Position numbers and translations under genes: made by a program. Of a DNA stretch of 64,000 nt, positions 19,401-28,185 are shown one piece after another. Below the pieces are notes generated by a model. It saw only the letters and a list, made by a program, of their open reading frames with translations, was not told the origin of the DNA and did not search any database. The stretch's first letter is position 1; the number at the start of each line of letters is the position of its first letter. The stretch is from Saprospiraceae bacterium (lineage in GTDB: Bacteria > Bacteroidota > Bacteroidia > Chitinophagales > Saprospiraceae), in assembly GCA_016706365.1 (NCBI GenBank), contig JADJJU010000009.1, positions 13,501 to 77,500 on the forward strand, given 5' to 3'.

Positions 19401-22400
19401 CAATGTTGTCGAAACACAAATAGTATCCTCGCTTAAACTGAAGGAGGCACTTGGTGTGCTAAATACCTGGACTGGCAAAATAGTGATGATTTCACAGGGA
19501 CCTTCGGCGTAAGTAATTGTCACATTATGCAATCCTATGCCTGCCAAAATCGGATCAAATAAAGCTTGATCTGCAGCTGCAATACCGGGTCCTGAAAAAA
19601 CAAGATTGCCTGCTCCTGCTGTGTTCCCGGTTAAATTAACGACGATAGGAACATTGGGAGAACTCGTAATCAAACATATATCAGGGATCGGTTCGGCTTG
19701 TAAAATAAATGCAGGACAACTCAATGCAGCACAATTCATAGTTACAAATTGATTTCCGCAGCTGTTATTGCTTATTATTTCTAATTGAATAGAAACCAAT
19801 TCATCTGGCATCAAATTATCAACACTGAAGGTATTTCCTGAGATACTACCCGATTGACCAGTAAGCACAAGAACATTATAGCCTCCAGCCCCAACAACAT
19901 CTGTCCATTCAAAAACCACACTGGTAGTAGTTGCCGTACCGCAAGTAATGGCGGGAAGCGGAAGAACAGTATTTATCTGTATGCTTTGGGTAGAAAGTGC
20001 TGAGAGGCATCCATTGTCTGTCACACTCAATGAAATGATTTTGCTTCCTCCGCTATTCCAGGAGACAGTATGTGGCCCGGGTCCAGTGCCTGGTGAAGCA
20101 GATCCTGTGTCAAAATCCCAGGTAAAACTAGCATTGGCGCTTACATTTCCGGTAAATGTAACAATCGTACTAGAGTCAACGCATATAGGATTATTCGCTA
20201 ATGTGAAAGAAGCAATAGGAACCGGATAAACATAGATTGTAATAAACTCTGTGTAGAAACATAATTCTTCATTATAGATCAAAGTGATCTGATGCTGACC
20301 TACTCCTGCAAGAACCGGATCAAATATACCATTCTCAGAATCTGTAATTCCCGGTCCGGTCCATTCATATGTGCCCAGATTGGGATCACCCCCTGAAACA
20401 TCAGATTCCAGCGTAATTGCCGGAGAATTCGGACCGAGACAAATATCACTAAGAGGCAAAATATTTACGGTAATGGCAGGGCAGGGGACAGCTGTACAAG
20501 TCAATTCACTAAAGGTGTCAGGGCAGGGAAATGGTCCAACTGCCGTAACCCGAATAGTAACAGATTCACCGTTTACTAAGTTATCAAATTGGATACTATT
20601 CCCATCAATTTGTCCAGTGTGCCCACTTAAAATATCGACTGTGATATTTGTTGCGCCGTTGACAGGATTCCAAAAGAATGAAACAGATGATCCTGTTGAT
20701 ATTCCACAGAAAATTTCCGGCACTTCGATTTGTGGTACAATTTCAACGGTAGAAGATGTAACAGCCGAACATCCATTACTATCAGTTACTGTAACTGAAT
20801 ATTCTGTTGTTTCACTTGGGTTTACGACTACAGTTGCGTCTGATCCCAGCCCCTGATCCCATTCATATGCTACACCTCCTGAGGCATTTAATACGAGTGA
20901 TTCACCTGCGCACGCGATAGGATTAAATGGATTAATCATCGCATCCGGTGCCGGATCAATAATGAAAGTAATTGATTCTGTTCCTGTACATCCAGTGGCA
21001 GCATCAGTTCCTGTGACAGTATAAGTATAAGTTCCGGGAACGCCCGGATTAACAATTCTGATGGGAGAAGTATTAGAAGGTTCATCTTCCCATACATAAG
21101 TATCGGTTCCTGTAACTTCAAGTGTTATATCTGACGAAAGACAAAGTTGGCCATCCATAGTAATATTCAGCACAGGAGAAGGAATCATGTAAATTGTAAT
21201 TTCAGCACTCCCTTCACATCCTTCAAAACTGGTTCCAACAACTAAGAAAGTAGTAGTTTCAGTAATGATTGGATTTATTGAAGAGTTATTGCCTAAATTC
21301 TGTCCTGTACTTAGATTGGTCCAGGTATAACTGAGAGCTCCACTGGCAGTCAGTGTAATCGATCCGCCATCGCAGACATCCAGGGCAGCGGCATCAATGA
21401 TAATTAGAGGTTCAGGGGCGAATGTTACTTCAATTGTTTCAGTAGATGAAGGGCATCCATTTAAGTAAACTGTCAGCGTATAAGTCCCTTCTTCCGTTGC
21501 ATCCGGGAGATTTTGCTGATTGGAATTATATCCGTTTGGCCCCATCCATTCATAAATAACATTAAAATTGATTGGTGAAGTACTTCCATTAAGCATGATG
21601 GGCTGCCCCGGACAGGGAATGCCTAGTTGAGTAATAATTGCATCCGGGGCTTCAGTAATTACAACAGGGAAACTATAAGTCTCTGTACAGCCATTTTGCG
21701 TAACTGAAAGGCTTATTAATTTGTCACCGCCCGTATCCCAATATACCTCATGAGGCCCCTCACTGTTTAATAAGGTAGCAATTCCACCATCAAAATCCCA
21801 AATAAATTCTGCCCCGGGATTAGCTGTTCCTGTGAAAGTCACCAAAACAACATCCCCTGCACATATCACATTTGGTCCCGAGATTTCAAATGAAACTACC
21901 GGAGGATCACAAATTCCGGGTTCTGTAGTTGACGAATTAACAGGACTCACAGTTGTTGGATCTTGTTCACATACACAGCGATAATAAACTGTCATACTAA
22001 ATTCCTGATCGTATGTTGGTATTGCAGGGTTACCCCCGGTCGTGCTGAATGGATCATTGAAAAACATTAAAGTGGCTCCAGCGGGACAGGAAGGAATTTC
22101 AGGAATAAAGGTTCCTCCTTCCAGATTGCAAAATATGGAGCATTCGCTGTCTATTATAGTCATCGAAGGTGGGGCGAAACTAAGATCAGGACATAGTATA
22201 CAATCGGCAGGAATAGGAACAGGCTGAATAGGACTCATACAACTAGTATTGCAACTGTTTCGCACTCTGATTTGTCGGGGTGGTCCTCCGGCTGGGATTC
22301 CTGTGAGGACATTGGAATCAGTCCAGCTTGCACCTCCATCAAATGAATATTGCCAAAAACATCCGGCTGGTGCTCCTGCAATGGTCTCAGCTTCAACAGT

Positions 22401-23294
22401 TATTGTAACAGTGCCTCCCTGACATTCAGCCATGGTATTAAGAATTTCCGGAGTATCATATACTGTATATGTGACAGGGGTCCTGGAATTTCCACACAGG
22501 TCATTTTGACTTGGACATTCACAATTTGCATAAAAAGTATATTCCCCTGCGGCTAAAGCTCCCGGATTGAAGGTATTTCCTGAGCCTAAACTTGCACCAC
22601 CAAAAGCTGTATTATACCAATTTACCTGCGGCGTCACAGAAGGCGGAACTATCAATGTTGCCGCAGTAGAAGTAGAACAAGAGTTGTCATTTATAACTGC
22701 GTTTCCTGATACCGCATAATTAACCGGAATTCCTCCATTGCATCCGGGGCATGCGAAGGTTATACTTACACTTGTAAGAAATCCAACATCTGCACCAATA
22801 CAATCAAAAACCTGGACTGCCCAACCTGCGGCATTGATATCACATGAGCCTATACTACTGAGAGAACCGGAAATAGCCCAGGTGCCACCCAGAGGAACTG
22901 GTTGTGTACATATATTGAGGGGACCACTATTTGCTCCGTTGGTAAAAGTAAGATTACTGAAGTTATCACCTCCATTGCAGATTCCCGGCCCTGTGTGTTG
23001 ATGCAATTGTAATGTGCCACATCCATTGGGGCCTATCAGATACCACTGATGCAAATCTGATACAAAAGTATGCGTACCATTGAATACTACAGTTACTATG
23101 CAAGTTGCCGGATCAAATTGACAGGGAAGATGACACGTATTTGGAGTACAACCTGTGCTTGTTAGATTTCCACTTGAACCTTCACATACGGAAATTCCGT
23201 TGACGTTTTGCTCTTCTGCAATACACTGACTTCGCAGTATCGAGCCAGCGCAAACAACAAACAAACTTATCATTACCAATCGTGCAATCCCCAT
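16410..23294 (-). CDS. Giant PKD-repeat surface protein with SprB-like repeat and type B T9SS signal
   Basis: A 2294-residue cell-surface protein, probably an adhesin. A signal peptide (MGIARLVMISLFVVCAGSIL) leads into cysteine-rich beta domains. PKD-type domains with WDFD motifs begin near residues 498, 1059, 1313, 1565 and 1815; the last four sit in a repeating module of about 250 residues consisting of PKD (WDFD, GPHxVSW, SENGC), a Fn3/Ig-like domain and a third Cys-containing domain (xxxICL to GPGI and FDPxLAGxGxHxIT). A SprB-like repeat (CFGFRDGIIEI, GGTAPVQYSMNNG, LGAGFYTLVARDAFGC) lies near 2035-2110. The C-terminus (FSPNGDGINDTF, FDRWGERVF, NGDG-type) is the gliding-motility-associated type B sorting domain. 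No enzymatic motif is seen. It is monocistronic. Confidence 0.92.
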   Translation of the reverse strand: MGIARLVMISLFVVCAGSILRSQCIAEEQNVNGISVCEGSSGNLTSTGCTPNTCHLPCQFDPATCIVTVVFNGTHTFVSDLHQWYLIGPNGCGTLQLHQHTGPGICNGGDNFSNLTFTNGANSGPLNICTQPVPLGGTWAISGSLSSIGSCDINAAGWAVQVFDCIGADVGFLTSVSITFACPGCNGGIPVNYAVSGNAVINDNSCSTSTAATLIVPPSVTPQVNWYNTAFGGASLGSGNTFNPGALAAGEYTFYANCECPSQNDLCGNSRTPVTYTVYDTPEILNTMAECQGGTVTITVEAETIAGAPAGCFWQYSFDGGASWTDSNVLTGIPAGGPPRQIRVRNSCNTSCMSPIQPVPIPADCILCPDLSFAPPSMTIIDSECSIFCNLEGGTFIPEIPSCPAGATLMFFNDPFSTTGGNPAIPTYDQEFSMTVYYRCVCEQDPTTVSPVNSSTTEPGICDPPVVSFEISGPNVICAGDVVLVTFTGTANPGAEFIWDFDGGIATLLNSEGPHEVYWDTGGDKLISLSVTQNGCTETYSFPVVITEAPDAIITQLGIPCPGQPIMLNGSTSPINFNVIYEWMGPNGYNSNQQNLPDATEEGTYTLTVYLNGCPSSTETIEVTFAPEPLIIIDAAALDVCDGGSITLTASGALSYTWTNLSTGQNLGNNSSINPIITETTTFLVVGTSFEGCEGSAEITIYMIPSPVLNITMDGQLCLSSDITLEVTGTDTYVWEDEPSNTSPIRIVNPGVPGTYTYTVTGTDAATGCTGTESITFIIDPAPDAMINPFNPIACAGESLVLNASGGVAYEWDQGLGSDATVVVNPSETTEYSVTVTDSNGCSAVTSSTVEIVPQIEVPEIFCGISTGSSVSFFWNPVNGATNITVDILSGHTGQIDGNSIQFDNLVNGESVTIRVTAVGPFPCPDTFSELTCTAVPCPAITVNILPLSDICLGPNSPAITLESDVSGGDPNLGTYEWTGPGITDSENGIFDPVLAGVGQHQITLIYNEELCFYTEFITIYVYPVPIASFTLANNPICVDSSTIVTFTGNVSANASFTWDFDTGSASPGTGPGPHTVSWNSGGSKIISLSVTDNGCLSALSTQSIQINTVLPLPAITCGTATTTSVVFEWTDVVGAGGYNVLVLTGQSGSISGNTFSVDNLMPDELVSIQLEIISNNSCGNQFVTMNCAALSCPAFILQAEPIPDICLITSSPNVPIVVNLTGNTAGAGNLVFSGPGIAAADQALFDPILAGIGLHNVTITYAEGPCEIITILPVQVFSTPSASFSLSEDTICVSTTLTIETLPIHSSMQFAWDFDTGSATPGNGAGPHTVSWSTAGTKTVELIISENGCSSPLFSLPVIVTNPVAAPLITCSTNTENITFSWADIPGVTGFDAIVITGPSGTLSGNSYAFTGLNPGDAITIEVTALTNNPCGPVSSELTCVAEDCPAVLLDFEEIMPICLSTATTPITLNLIVTPQNPSGSVTWVGLGITDTDTGIFDPSIAGPGVHAIGFRYTEGNCSYTGTGEITIYETPTADFTASSPICLDQSSVITYIGSGSIGAQFDWDFNNGNAIPGSGVGPHDVSWSNSGAKTISLQVTENGCTSEPFQQTVAVVEPMADPVITCETNTSSITFSWNTDPMASGQIITLLDGPMGIQTGNTYTTTGLTPGISMTLQVEFINPGPCSNSIAELTCIAQDCEDVEVLIDPVSPICLIPQSSVIQLNANINPNSGNGVLTWSGDGISDPASGSFDPGLSGVGSHTITATYAEDNCVYESMVIIEVNPTPVASFLLESPVCIGQASVLTYTGDSADGSFAWDFDNGVPNTATSTIPDNITWDIPGNKTIELIVTKDGCVSEPASFDVQVDSPLPAPVIQCNGTLTSVTFTWDPVPGASGYIIIVDNGNADTIYTTSHLVEPLATGSSVNFQIVAIGNGPCGNSVPSETTCVAVNCPDVNIVILPVDPICLSDVTPDMTLAVQISPGPGNGSFTWTGPGIINASTGVFSAKLAGAGEHLIQVIYRETACMYSSSITISVGLIPRMEVEAKSPSCFGFRDGIIEIISTSGGTAPVQYSMNNGPFSGSTLFSSLGAGFYTLVARDAFGCSTSQEFTLAEPPRLLVDLGGGITVDPGTDVNINANATIPPDSISQYLWMTDSTDINCPLCPSISLKIEERTSVSVQITDNHGCTADDQIMIDILKRHNAFVPGGFSPNGDGINDTFTLYGGENIKEIKFMEIFDRWGERVFIRKEFPPNLSEYGWDGFHQSKLMIPATFVYSIQVEFTDGTLKSFYGEVSLMR

Positions 23295-23321
23295 ATCCCC
23301 TATATTCTACACTCTAACCTT

Positions 23322-23329
23322 CAAAAATA
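23322..23329 (-). promoter_or_regulatory. -7 box (TATTTTTG) of the giant adhesin gene
   Basis: Exact TAnnTTTG match reading on the minus strand, 28 bases before the start codon, giving a short leader. Confidence 0.5.
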
Positions 23330-23463
23330 TATATTTTGCCTCTGTTGACCTGTGCGCAAAGCCAAAAACAAAGGTAAGAAGTTATATTAAGAGCTACGTA
23401 CAAAATCACTTATAAGTTAGTATGACACCTAACAATTTAAATTTGGTTTTTAGATTCGTCTAA

Positions 23464-23529
23464 AAAATAAAGTGTTTCATTAAAGTCCATAGGGGAAATT
23501 AATGAAACACTCTAAAATCTACATTTTAG
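23464..23529 (-). terminator. Terminator region after pdhC: 13-bp perfect stem plus a small hairpin
   Basis: Reading the minus strand after the pdhC stop: a 7-bp hairpin CTAAAAT/ATTTTAG, then AGTGTTTCATTAA and its exact complement (23471-23483 and 23499-23511) around a 15-base loop, then TTTATTTTTTA. This is a strong intrinsic terminator for pdhC. Confidence 0.8.
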
Positions 23530-23537
23530 CAATAAAA

Positions 23538-24839
23538 TTACAGAACCAGCCGTATTGGGTTTTCTATATATTCTTTAACCGTTTGCAGGAATTTTGCTCC
23601 CGTTACTCCATCGACTACTCTGTGATCACATGAGAGTGTCACCTTCATGATATTTCCAGGGACAATTAATCCATTTTTCACAACGGGAACTGATTTGATG
23701 GATCCTACTGCAAGAATACAAGCATCCGGTGGATTGATAATAGCAGTGAATTCATCAATATCAAACATACCCAAGTTTGATATTGTAAAAGTGTTTCCCT
23801 GCATTTCTGCGGGCTGTAATTTTTTCTCTTTTGCCTTTCCGGCCAATGTTTTTATTTCAGAATTGAGTTGGGAGAGTGATTTAAAATCAGCATTTCTGAT
23901 GACGGGAACTAATAATCCATCCTCTACACCAACTGCAACACCAATATGGATATGCTGGTGGTAAGAAATCTTATCACCCAACCACGAAGAATTAACTGCC
24001 GGATGTTTTCTCAAAGCAGCAGCACATGCCTTAACAACGATATCATTGAATGAAATTTTTTGCTCTGCAATTTCATTAAGTTGTGCCCTTGCTGCTATAG
24101 CATTGTCCATGTCAATTTCCATGGTTAGATAGAAATGAGGAGCAGAAAATTTGCTTTCACCCAGTCTTCTTGCAATGGTTTTGCGCATTTGGTTGACAGG
24201 AACTTCCCGGGAGGAATCTTCCATACTAAATGATGGAGCCGGAGTTTTTATTTCAGATTTTCCATCCATTGAAGGACTTGCAGATCCGGAGGACATAGCA
24301 GCTTCCACATCTTTTCTTATAATTCGGCCCTGATCTCCTGAACCCTGAATTTTGTTAAGATCTACTCCGCTTTCTTTAGCTATGGACTTAGCGAGAGGTG
24401 ATGCTTTGACTCTCTGATCAGCAGATTCTTTATCGTTTTCTTCTGATCCAGCTTCTTCTGAATCGTTTTTAGAGTCTCCCTGTGCTTCCTGGTTTTCTTG
24501 AGCGGGTCTTTCTTCCTTTGAATCAAGCTTTTCCTCCTTTTTCTCTTTTTTAGATTCATCCGCAGATCCACTGGATCTTTTTAAAGCACTCTCAAAGTCT
24601 TCGCCTTTCTCACCAATCACAGCAATAACGCCATCCACTGGAACTGCTCCTGATTTAACTCCAATATACAATAAGTAACCTTCATGAAAAGATTCCAACT
24701 CCATTGTGGCTTTATCTGTCTCTACCTCAGCCAGAATATCGCCCGGCGAAACTTTATCACCTACTTTTTTTGACCACCCGATAATAACCCCTTCCTCCAT
24801 CGTATCACTCAGGCGGGGCATTCTAATTATTTCTGCCAT
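23538..24839 (-). CDS. pdhC: Pyruvate dehydrogenase E2 (dihydrolipoamide acetyltransferase)
   Basis: A 433-residue E2 component transferring the acetyl group from lipoamide to CoA. Domains in order: lipoyl domain with lipoylated lysine K43 in VETDKATMEL; a long very acidic and lysine-rich linker (about 105-155) instead of the usual Ala-Pro linker; an E3/E1-binding domain (VKASPLAKSIAKESGVDL, then GSGDQGRIIRKDVEAA); and the catalytic domain ending with the active-site DHRVVDG. The ATG before AEIIRMPRLSDTMEEG is chosen over an upstream one because a -7 box lies between them. One lipoyl domain only. The E1-alpha gene lies separately at 52.0-53.1 kb; E1-beta and E3 are not in the window. Confidence 0.93.
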   Translation of the reverse strand: MAEIIRMPRLSDTMEEGVIIGWSKKVGDKVSPGDILAEVETDKATMELESFHEGYLLYIGVKSGAVPVDGVIAVIGEKGEDFESALKRSSGSADESKKEKKEEKLDSKEERPAQENQEAQGDSKNDSEEAGSEENDKESADQRVKASPLAKSIAKESGVDLNKIQGSGDQGRIIRKDVEAAMSSGSASPSMDGKSEIKTPAPSFSMEDSSREVPVNQMRKTIARRLGESKFSAPHFYLTMEIDMDNAIAARAQLNEIAEQKISFNDIVVKACAAALRKHPAVNSSWLGDKISYHQHIHIGVAVGVEDGLLVPVIRNADFKSLSQLNSEIKTLAGKAKEKKLQPAEMQGNTFTISNLGMFDIDEFTAIINPPDACILAVGSIKSVPVVKNGLIVPGNIMKVTLSCDHRVVDGVTGAKFLQTVKEYIENPIRLVL

Positions 24840-24879
24840 GTAACTTATTGTTTGTATTATATGAACGCAATGAATGCTG

Positions 24880-24887
24880 CAAATATA
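24880..24887 (-). promoter_or_regulatory. -7 box (TATATTTG) of pdhC
   Basis: Exact TAnnTTTG match on the minus strand, 40 bases before the chosen ATG and downstream of where a longer reading frame would begin, so it also supports the start choice. Confidence 0.6.
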
Positions 24888-25148
24888 GTCAAACAATTAT
24901 TTATACCTCAGGTGACTTAAATGTTTATGGCTTTAAGGTCTGGTAATGTAAGTATCAGGCGCTTCATAAAATATTGGATTTATAATTTAACCCCACTCAA
25001 AACAATACAGGTTATCATACTTTTAAAAATCATTTTAACATATTTTTAATTGCTGAATAATCTAAATTCGGTGATAAGTTGATACACTTATTTTATGTAT
25101 ATTCGTTTCCAGTCAGGTAGGATCAATTTATAAATCTTTGTGGGAAGA

Positions 25149-26189
25149 ATGAAGTACATCTGTTTAATAATATTGATGCCTTTTTTGTCTTCGGGACAAT
25201 CCCAGGATAAAATGTGGGCATCGGTCATTGCGGATATCGATTTCAGCAAAGACACTGTTGAATCTGTTTTCAAATGGGTGACAAGTAATATCCGGTATGA
25301 TCAAAAAATGGTACCGGAGGATGGATTGTATACTTCCAAGATTAAATTGGTACAGGATGCATTGAAAACAGGGAAAGGAGTTTGTGAGCATTATGCTGAA
25401 TTATTTCATGGATTGATGCAATATCTTGGTTATGAAAGTATTGTAATCGGAGGATATGTGCGACAAAATGAAGTGATTAATTCTGAATTTGGCCACGTAT
25501 GGAATGCTGTTAAAGTGGATGATAAATGGTATTTATTTGATCCGACCTGGGCATCCGGATATACAGAAAATGGAAAATTTTATGTCTCATACACTGAAGA
25601 ATGGTACAAGGCGACCCCGCAGGATTTTATAAAAACTCATATGCCATTTGACCCGCTGTGGCAATTGCTCGACAGACCATATTCGCATGCTGATTTTATT
25701 TCCAATAAATTTACTACTAAACCTGAACTTAAATTCGACATTGAAAGTGATGTTTTGGCAGAAATATCGAAATCTGAACTTGACAGGCTGGCTTCACATA
25801 TAGAGCGGATTGAATATGCGGGTATGCCTAATAACCTCACAAAAAGAAGAGTCATGCGACTCAAGCAGGAACTTGATAACAGACGCTACAATGAACAACT
25901 AGACGTTCTCAATGCCAGGATTGATGAGATGAATGAGATTGTTGACGATTTCAACAATTATGTGGAAGCAAGGAATCAGGGCTTCAAACGAGGGAATTGG
26001 ACCCGAAGCAAGATTGAACAGAGGGCAGAATATATGTACAGTCGGGTTTCTGAGCTTTTAGCTTTTTCAGAATCGTTGCCGGTTTATGAAGGGAGTAAAA
26101 ATCAACCTTTCAATTCCTTTAAAACCAGTATTAACCGGATGTCCAAAGAAGTGACTAAAGTTTATCAGGAAGCCAAGAATATGAAGTAA
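25149..26189 (+). CDS. Secreted transglutaminase-like protein
   Basis: A 346-residue exported protein. Signal peptide MKYICLIILMPFLSSGQSQ; then a transglutaminase/protease-like fold with the full triad: Cys79 in GKGVCEHYAELF, His116 in FGHVWNAV and Asp131 in LFDPTWASG. The C-terminal 150 residues are helical and charged (probable coiled coil). The family includes peptidases, peptide N-glycanase-like enzymes and cross-linkers, and the substrate here is unknown. The ATG at 25149 is preferred over an in-frame GTG nine bases upstream because it starts the signal peptide. It converges on the next gene with only six bases between stops. Confidence 0.88.
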   Translation: MKYICLIILMPFLSSGQSQDKMWASVIADIDFSKDTVESVFKWVTSNIRYDQKMVPEDGLYTSKIKLVQDALKTGKGVCEHYAELFHGLMQYLGYESIVIGGYVRQNEVINSEFGHVWNAVKVDDKWYLFDPTWASGYTENGKFYVSYTEEWYKATPQDFIKTHMPFDPLWQLLDRPYSHADFISNKFTTKPELKFDIESDVLAEISKSELDRLASHIERIEYAGMPNNLTKRRVMRLKQELDNRRYNEQLDVLNARIDEMNEIVDDFNNYVEARNQGFKRGNWTRSKIEQRAEYMYSRVSELLAFSESLPVYEGSKNQPFNSFKTSINRMSKEVTKVYQEAKNMK

Positions 26190-26195
26190 CTGTCC

Positions 26196-27425
26196 CTATT
26201 CTGATTTATATACTTTGATGCTGTTTATTGAATTTTGACTGCACACTTTTAAAATATACATTCCCGGATTAAGCGAACCCTCTGAATTCCAGTTGAAGTA
26301 ATGTTTTCCTGCTTCCATCCATTTATCCCCAAGAATTAAGGACTGATTACCGGAAATAGAATGTAAAGCAATCGTATAATACGCAGGAATGCTGATTTCA
26401 ATTTCAATATTCAATTGATTATTAAATGGGTTTGGATATGTTTTAAAGTTTAATCCAAAGTTTTCAAAATCATCTACCCCAGTACTTGTTTCCAATTTCC
26501 ACAAACCGTTTTGAGTAGCATACCACATTTGATCCTTCCAAAATATCAAATCGAGACCAGCATTCAGAGGTGCTGAGAAATTATTCCAGCTTAGGCCATT
26601 ATCTGCGCTATAAAAAATTTTACTTGAACCGATAGACTTTGCCAGATGGGCGTAAATAATCTCATCATGGTAAATGAGCCGTGCCTGGCCGATAAAACCT
26701 GTCTGTAAATTTAGTTGAACCCAGTTCTGGCCTTCATCAGTGGATGCATATAATCCAGAATTACCGGCGGCTATCCATGTATTATCCACTTTTGCGACAG
26801 CAAGTAAGGCACTGGGTGAACCATTGAAGATGGCAAATTGGATTTCGGACCAATGATTTTCCTGATCTTTATTTAAATACAGGGTAGCATTGGAACCCAC
26901 TCCGGCTACAAGTGTTCCACCGATATTTGTAATACTTTCTGTGTTTTGCCAGTGGACGCCTGAGGAAAAAGCTTTCCAGCCCAGGTTCATTTTCAAATTT
27001 TTTACAAATATGCTTTCACCTATAGTTCCCACATAGATGCTGTCACCCCGAATTGTTCCACCTATAATATGGGTAAAACTAAGCCCCTGATTGAAATCTT
27101 CCCAGCTTTGACCTTCATCTATACTTTTGAAAATTCCCTTCGATTCATCGGTAACAAATATGATGTTGTCATAAATTAAAATATCTGAAATGTATTGTAA
27201 ATCAGGGTGTATAATCTCAGTGCTGTCCCATTCAGTCGAATTTTCTGATATGAAATACAATTTATTTGTCCCTGCTACCCACAGTCTGTTTTCATCTGCA
27301 GCGATTGCTGTCATCCATATCGATGGTAAGGATTCAACTTTCATCCAGGATTGAGCATTTGCCTTACTACAGAGCATGCCTTGAACTATAATTATTAATA
27401 AGATATGGAAGTATAGCTTTTTCAT
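26196..27425 (-). CDS. Secreted sialidase-like/Ycf48-like repeat protein with type A T9SS signal
   Basis: A 409-residue exported protein: signal peptide (MKKLYFHILLIIIVQGMLC, then SKANAQ), then propeller-like repeats with BNR/Asp-box-like turns: SIDEGQSWEDF, STDEGQNWVQL and SADNGLSWNNF. Such proteins (WD40/YVTN/BNR class) are common in Bacteroidota; the Asp boxes do not by themselves indicate sialidase activity, and the catalytic residues of sialidases are not seen. The last 80 residues (LNFKTYPNPFNNQLNIEIE to PGMYILKVCSQNS) form the type A sorting domain, so it should be exported through the type IX system. Confidence 0.85.
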   Translation of the reverse strand: MKKLYFHILLIIIVQGMLCSKANAQSWMKVESLPSIWMTAIAADENRLWVAGTNKLYFISENSTEWDSTEIIHPDLQYISDILIYDNIIFVTDESKGIFKSIDEGQSWEDFNQGLSFTHIIGGTIRGDSIYVGTIGESIFVKNLKMNLGWKAFSSGVHWQNTESITNIGGTLVAGVGSNATLYLNKDQENHWSEIQFAIFNGSPSALLAVAKVDNTWIAAGNSGLYASTDEGQNWVQLNLQTGFIGQARLIYHDEIIYAHLAKSIGSSKIFYSADNGLSWNNFSAPLNAGLDLIFWKDQMWYATQNGLWKLETSTGVDDFENFGLNFKTYPNPFNNQLNIEIEISIPAYYTIALHSISGNQSLILGDKWMEAGKHYFNWNSEGSLNPGMYILKVCSQNSINSIKVYKSE

Positions 27426-27484
27426 TATTAGCCGATTTCATCCGGATGGATAATTTGATATTATATTTTTTAAGGGTGTAAAAA

Positions 27485-27513
27485 CAGGAAGCAGACTTAT
27501 CGCCTGCTTCCTG
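27485..27513 (-). terminator. Intrinsic terminator after the lipocalin-like gene
   Basis: CAGGAAGCAG and CTGCTTCCTG form a perfect 10-bp stem with a nine-base loop; reading the minus strand it is followed by TTTTTA. Confidence 0.85.
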
Positions 27514-27526
27514 ACCAATATTCAAA

Positions 27527-27946
27527 TCATTCTTTCTCCGCTTTGATAATTAGTGGTTTGCCATCCTGGGAGCTGACGAATACCATCTTATCATCTTTAA
27601 TGGTTACAGTACTGCTTATTATTTTGCTTTCAGTGGTCATTGTCACACTTTTGGTAATATCATTAACTGTGTAGTCGCCACTAATCACATCTGCATCACT
27701 ATCAGCAAAAACAACTGACTGTGTAAATTCCGTTTTTCCATTGGCAGTAGCTTTGTATTCAATATAAGCACTGTCAATGAGATTGCCCATGTATTCTGAA
27801 GTGTCAAGTTTGAAGGAAGTGAAATTCCACTTGCCTACAATTGTTTGATTCAGCGGTAGTTCGTCTACTTCTTTTTTGCAGGAACTTAAGACAAAAGTGC
27901 CCACTACTGCAGAGAATAGCGCAGCTATTAAAAACTTCGTTTTCAT
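27527..27946 (-). CDS. Lipocalin-like lipoprotein
   Basis: A 139-residue lipoprotein: MKTKFLIAALFSAVVGTFVL followed by lipobox LSSC, so the mature protein would begin at that Cys. The remainder (IVGKWNFTSFKLDTSEY, then alternating short strands such as GDYTVNDITKSVTMTT and STVTIKDDKMVFVSSQDG) has the strand pattern and the opening GKW motif of the small lipocalin-like proteins of Bacteroidota. Ligand unknown. The start used is the ATG beginning the signal, not an in-frame ATG 60 bases upstream. Confidence 0.75.
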   Translation of the reverse strand: MKTKFLIAALFSAVVGTFVLSSCKKEVDELPLNQTIVGKWNFTSFKLDTSEYMGNLIDSAYIEYKATANGKTEFTQSVVFADSDADVISGDYTVNDITKSVTMTTESKIISSTVTIKDDKMVFVSSQDGKPLIIKAEKE

Positions 27947-28185
27947 AGTTTTTGGATTTAAATGAATAATTATTGAAATTTTTCCCGGCCTGAACCGACT
28001 ATTCAAAGGCTATATCTGGGGTATACTTTTGAAAATGAAGGAAAAATCTGCCTGAACAAATGGAGGACGATAGTTTGCAAACAGATGGTTGGCCAGCCCT
28101 CAAATTTTTTTTGATGGGAAGTGAATTTTACCTCAATTGGTATTGAAGTAAATGGAAAACTTAAGCGTGAAAAATGAAATTATAT

